From NCBI GenBank assembly GCA_902782885.1, contig CACZOW010000044.1, positions 1 through 8,716 on the forward strand: a stretch of 8,716 bases of DNA, written 5' to 3'. Source of the stretch: an uncultured Ruminococcus sp. (lineage in GTDB: Bacteria > Bacillota > Clostridia > UBA1212 > UBA1255). This document shows positions 7,439 through 8,716 of this stretch, piece after piece. Position 1 is the first letter of the stretch. Each line of letters starts with the position of its first letter. The notes below the pieces were generated by a model, which was given only the letters and a program-made list of their open reading frames with translations, did not search any database and was not told the DNA's origin. The translations under genes were made by a program, and so were the position numbers.

Positions 7439-8320
7439 GTTATCCTTACGTGCCACTAAAACGATCACCGCGGCAGTGACAACGACCGCGAGCGCCGCGA
7501 CTATGATGCCGGCCCACAGCCCGCCGCTGCCTTTTTTGGTATTGACCTCCGCGGCAGGTGCTTCAGTGAGCCGTTCGCGGGTGGGCTCCGCCGCGCTGCC
7601 GGAGTCGGTTGCCTCCGGAGAGGGCGTTTCGCCTGTTTCGGCACCCGGCTCGGGGGTGGGAGTGGGTCGTGAAGGCGTGTGCGGGTCGTTGTCCCGGGAT
7701 ATTATGATCTTCGTCCCGGGAAGGTATTCCGTATTTTCGATGCCGGCTTCGTAGAACGCCCAGGTGAAGGTGTATTCTTCGGGCAGACACATGGATTCCC
7801 AGCTGCCGATCGCATCGGTGATGCTGTGTATATGGACCAGATACGTGCCTGCGGGTACGTAGCCGAAAGTCATGGTTATGCTGTGGTTATCCTGGTGATG
7901 CGTTATCACGCACCGTTCCGCCACCGGCCCGGCATCCAGGGTTTCGGCGTATTCTCCGCGCCACTCGTATATATCGGCGGTGAAGCCGGCGTTGGCCTGG
8001 TCGCCCCAGGTGGGTGCGGCCAGAATGACGAAATTATCCAGTTTATACCCTTCGGGGACAACGAACCGGAAGCCTACGTTAGGAAATATGTTGAACATAC
8101 GCGGATTGCCCTGATTCGAACCGTCGCAGTAGAAGATCTCCATCTGCCTGGGCTGCCCGGCGGCGCGGACAACGCCCGCTTTTCCGGCGAGACCGCCCCA
8201 TACGGTCAACACTGCCAGCGCCGCGCACAAAATCACGGCCGCCAGCGCCGCGGTCAACGCTCTTCCGCGCTCGGGAAACGATCTTGTTTTGTTTTTTCTG
8301 CTTTCGAATCCGACTGCCAT
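7421..8320 (-). CDS. Stalked membrane-anchored surface protein, unknown function (one-domain paralogue)
   Basis: A 299-residue protein of no family known to me. After a basic N-terminus (1-20) comes a hydrophobic signal or anchor segment (about 21-41), with possible cleavage near VRAA (51-54). The single extracellular module (about 60-210) matches the second module of the next gene: FRFVVPEG (84-91), APTW (102-105), ERC (135-137), YVPAGTYLVHI (154-164) and IGSWES (171-176). A Pro/Thr/Glu/Ser stalk (about 212-262), a membrane helix (about 268-289) and a short charged tail follow. The frame stays open upstream to an ATG at 8407, but the near-consensus promoter lies between the two, so the ATG at 8320 is chosen; AAGGA (complement of 8332-8336) is 11 bases ahead of it. 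The next gene starts 43 bp downstream. LPGTK (200-204) is inside the domain end, not a sortase site. Confidence 0.85.
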   Translation of the reverse strand: MAVGFESRKNKTRSFPERGRALTAALAAVILCAALAVLTVWGGLAGKAGVVRAAGQPRQMEIFYCDGSNQGNPRMFNIFPNVGFRFVVPEGYKLDNFVILAAPTWGDQANAGFTADIYEWRGEYAETLDAGPVAERCVITHHQDNHSITMTFGYVPAGTYLVHIHSITDAIGSWESMCLPEEYTFTWAFYEAGIENTEYLPGTKIIISRDNDPHTPSRPTPTPEPGAETGETPSPEATDSGSAAEPTRERLTEAPAAEVNTKKGSGGLWAGIIVAALAVVVTAAVIVLVARKDNRQSEN

Positions 8321-8353
8321 TTCCGGCCAGGTCCTTTCGCTGTTTATGGTCAA

Positions 8354-8382
8354 ATTATACGCTTTCGCGCGCGCGTTGTAAA
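8354..8382 (-). promoter_or_regulatory. Near-consensus promoter of the surface-protein / channel operon
   Basis: Read on the minus strand, TTTACA (complement of 8377-8382) and a perfect TATAAT (complement of 8354-8359) are 17 bases apart. Transcription would begin near 8347, giving a leader of about 26 nt. Ten alternating C and G bases (8366-8375) fill most of the spacer. The 8-mer GTTGTAAA occurs twice in tandem (8375-8390), so a second TTTACA lies eight bases further upstream at unsuitable spacing. Confidence 0.75.
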
Positions 8383-8456
8383 GTTGTAAAGGTATGAAAA
8401 TGAGCATCTGCTCCGGGCATATTTGCCGTGCGCATTCTCAACAGGGCGCCTTCTCG

Positions 8457-8592
8457 CCCGATCCGCGGCCTGAAACGCACGCTCGAGGCGGTCGGCCGCT
8501 CCTTCTGACCCGATCCGCGGCCGGGAACGCACGCTCGAGGCGGTCGGCCGCTCCTTCTGACCCGATCCGCGGCCGGATCTCGCCGGCCGCTC
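8457..8592. repeat. 52-bp GC-rich tandem repeat, two full copies and one shortened copy
   Basis: Copies run 8457-8508 and 8509-8560 and differ at about two positions. A third copy from 8561 matches for 16 bases (CCCGATCCGCGGCCGG), loses about 16, and rejoins at GGCCGCTCC. Each full copy can form a stem from GCGGCC and GGCCGC (8465-8470 with 8494-8499 in copy one). The third instead has GATCCG-CGGC-CGGATC (8564-8579). The period is not a multiple of three and open frames through it change frame per copy, so protein coding is unlikely. There are no unique spacers, so it is not a CRISPR array. Confidence 0.85.
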
Positions 8593-8716
8593 CGCATTCT
8601 CGCTCATTTTTTTCGAGCTCCTCTGGTATAAAAACACTAATATTTGCCTGAATTTATCCAGAATTGCCTTTTTCGCAGTCTTGCTCTCGCTCATTTTTGC
8701 TTGCTGAGCCTTACAA
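8593..8716. other. AT-richer segment with a duplicated start-like 14-mer, no confident gene
   Basis: TCTCGCTCATTTTT occurs at 8598-8611 and 8685-8698, exactly 87 nt apart. On the minus strand each copy reads as an A-run, ATG, then AGC GAG. The inner ATG (8607) has a good GAGGAG (complement of 8618-8623) ten bases upstream. The minus frame from 8694 runs 114 codons to 8350 through the tandem repeat and the operon promoter. The first 29 codons look protein-like (basic, then hydrophobic ILVFLY), while the rest is Arg-rich repeat translation. A degraded gene remnant or non-coding sequence fits better than an intact gene. Confidence 0.35.

Noticed and set aside
7709..7723. LPGTK in the one-domain surface protein as a sortase signal
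   Set aside because: It lies at the end of the folded domain, before the stalk, and is not followed by the hydrophobic helix and charged tail required of a sorting signal.
7679..8389. 236-codon plus-strand open frame opposite the one-domain surface protein
   Set aside because: No recognisable domain or good start; the opposing frame has a promoter, signal segment, paralogous domain and membrane anchor.
8457..8592. CRISPR array
   Set aside because: The repeats are directly abutting without unique spacers, and no cas genes are in the window.
8350..8694. 114-codon minus-strand frame spanning the tandem repeat
   Set aside because: The 52-bp repeat is read in a different frame in each copy and the 3' end overlaps the operon promoter, so it is not reported as an intact gene; only its first 29 codons look protein-like.

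Overview
The window carries six protein genes in two convergent blocks plus a repeat-bearing intergenic region at the right edge. Base composition is GC-rich. Most starts have GGAGG- or AGGAA-type ribosome binding sites, and the promoters are sigma-70/sigma-A-like. Surface proteins end in a Pro/Thr/Glu-rich stalk, one membrane helix and a short basic tail. Together with a YwaF/TP0381-type membrane protein, this suggests a Gram-positive anaerobe of the Bacillota (Clostridia-like, possibly Christensenellales-like). That placement is inference from style and family content; no marker gene is present.

Left block (plus strand, 1-5081). A strong promoter (TTGCAC-17-TATAAT) drives a sodium:solute symporter. 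A membrane-anchored extracellular 5'-nucleotidase/cyclic phosphodiesterase-family enzyme follows after a 3-nt gap. The pair looks like a translationally coupled operon that degrades extracellular nucleotides and imports something by sodium coupling. A separate promoter (TTGAAT-17-TACAAT) overlapping the nucleotidase stop codon, with a structured leader, precedes a TIGR02206/YwaF-type six- or seven-helix membrane protein.

Centre (about 5082-5230). The two blocks converge. Candidate intrinsic terminators lie here, including a bidirectional one overlapping the 3' end of the channel gene.

Right block (minus strand, 8320-5214). A near-consensus promoter (TTTACA-17-TATAAT, with ten alternating C/G bases in its spacer) precedes two adjacent paralogous surface proteins of unrecognised function. 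They share a roughly 130-residue extracellular domain, a Pro/Thr/Glu-rich stalk and a C-terminal membrane anchor. A small-conductance mechanosensitive channel (MscS family) follows. The three genes are probably co-transcribed, so envelope or osmotic stress is a reasonable shared theme, but this is inferred from position only.

Right edge (8321-8716). There is no convincing gene. It holds the promoter, a 52-bp GC-rich tandem repeat (two nearly identical copies and a shortened third), and a more AT-rich stretch in which a 14-nt start-codon-like sequence occurs twice, 87 nt apart. No phage, transposon, CRISPR or defence system was found. The least-described element is the tandem pair of paralogous stalked surface proteins.
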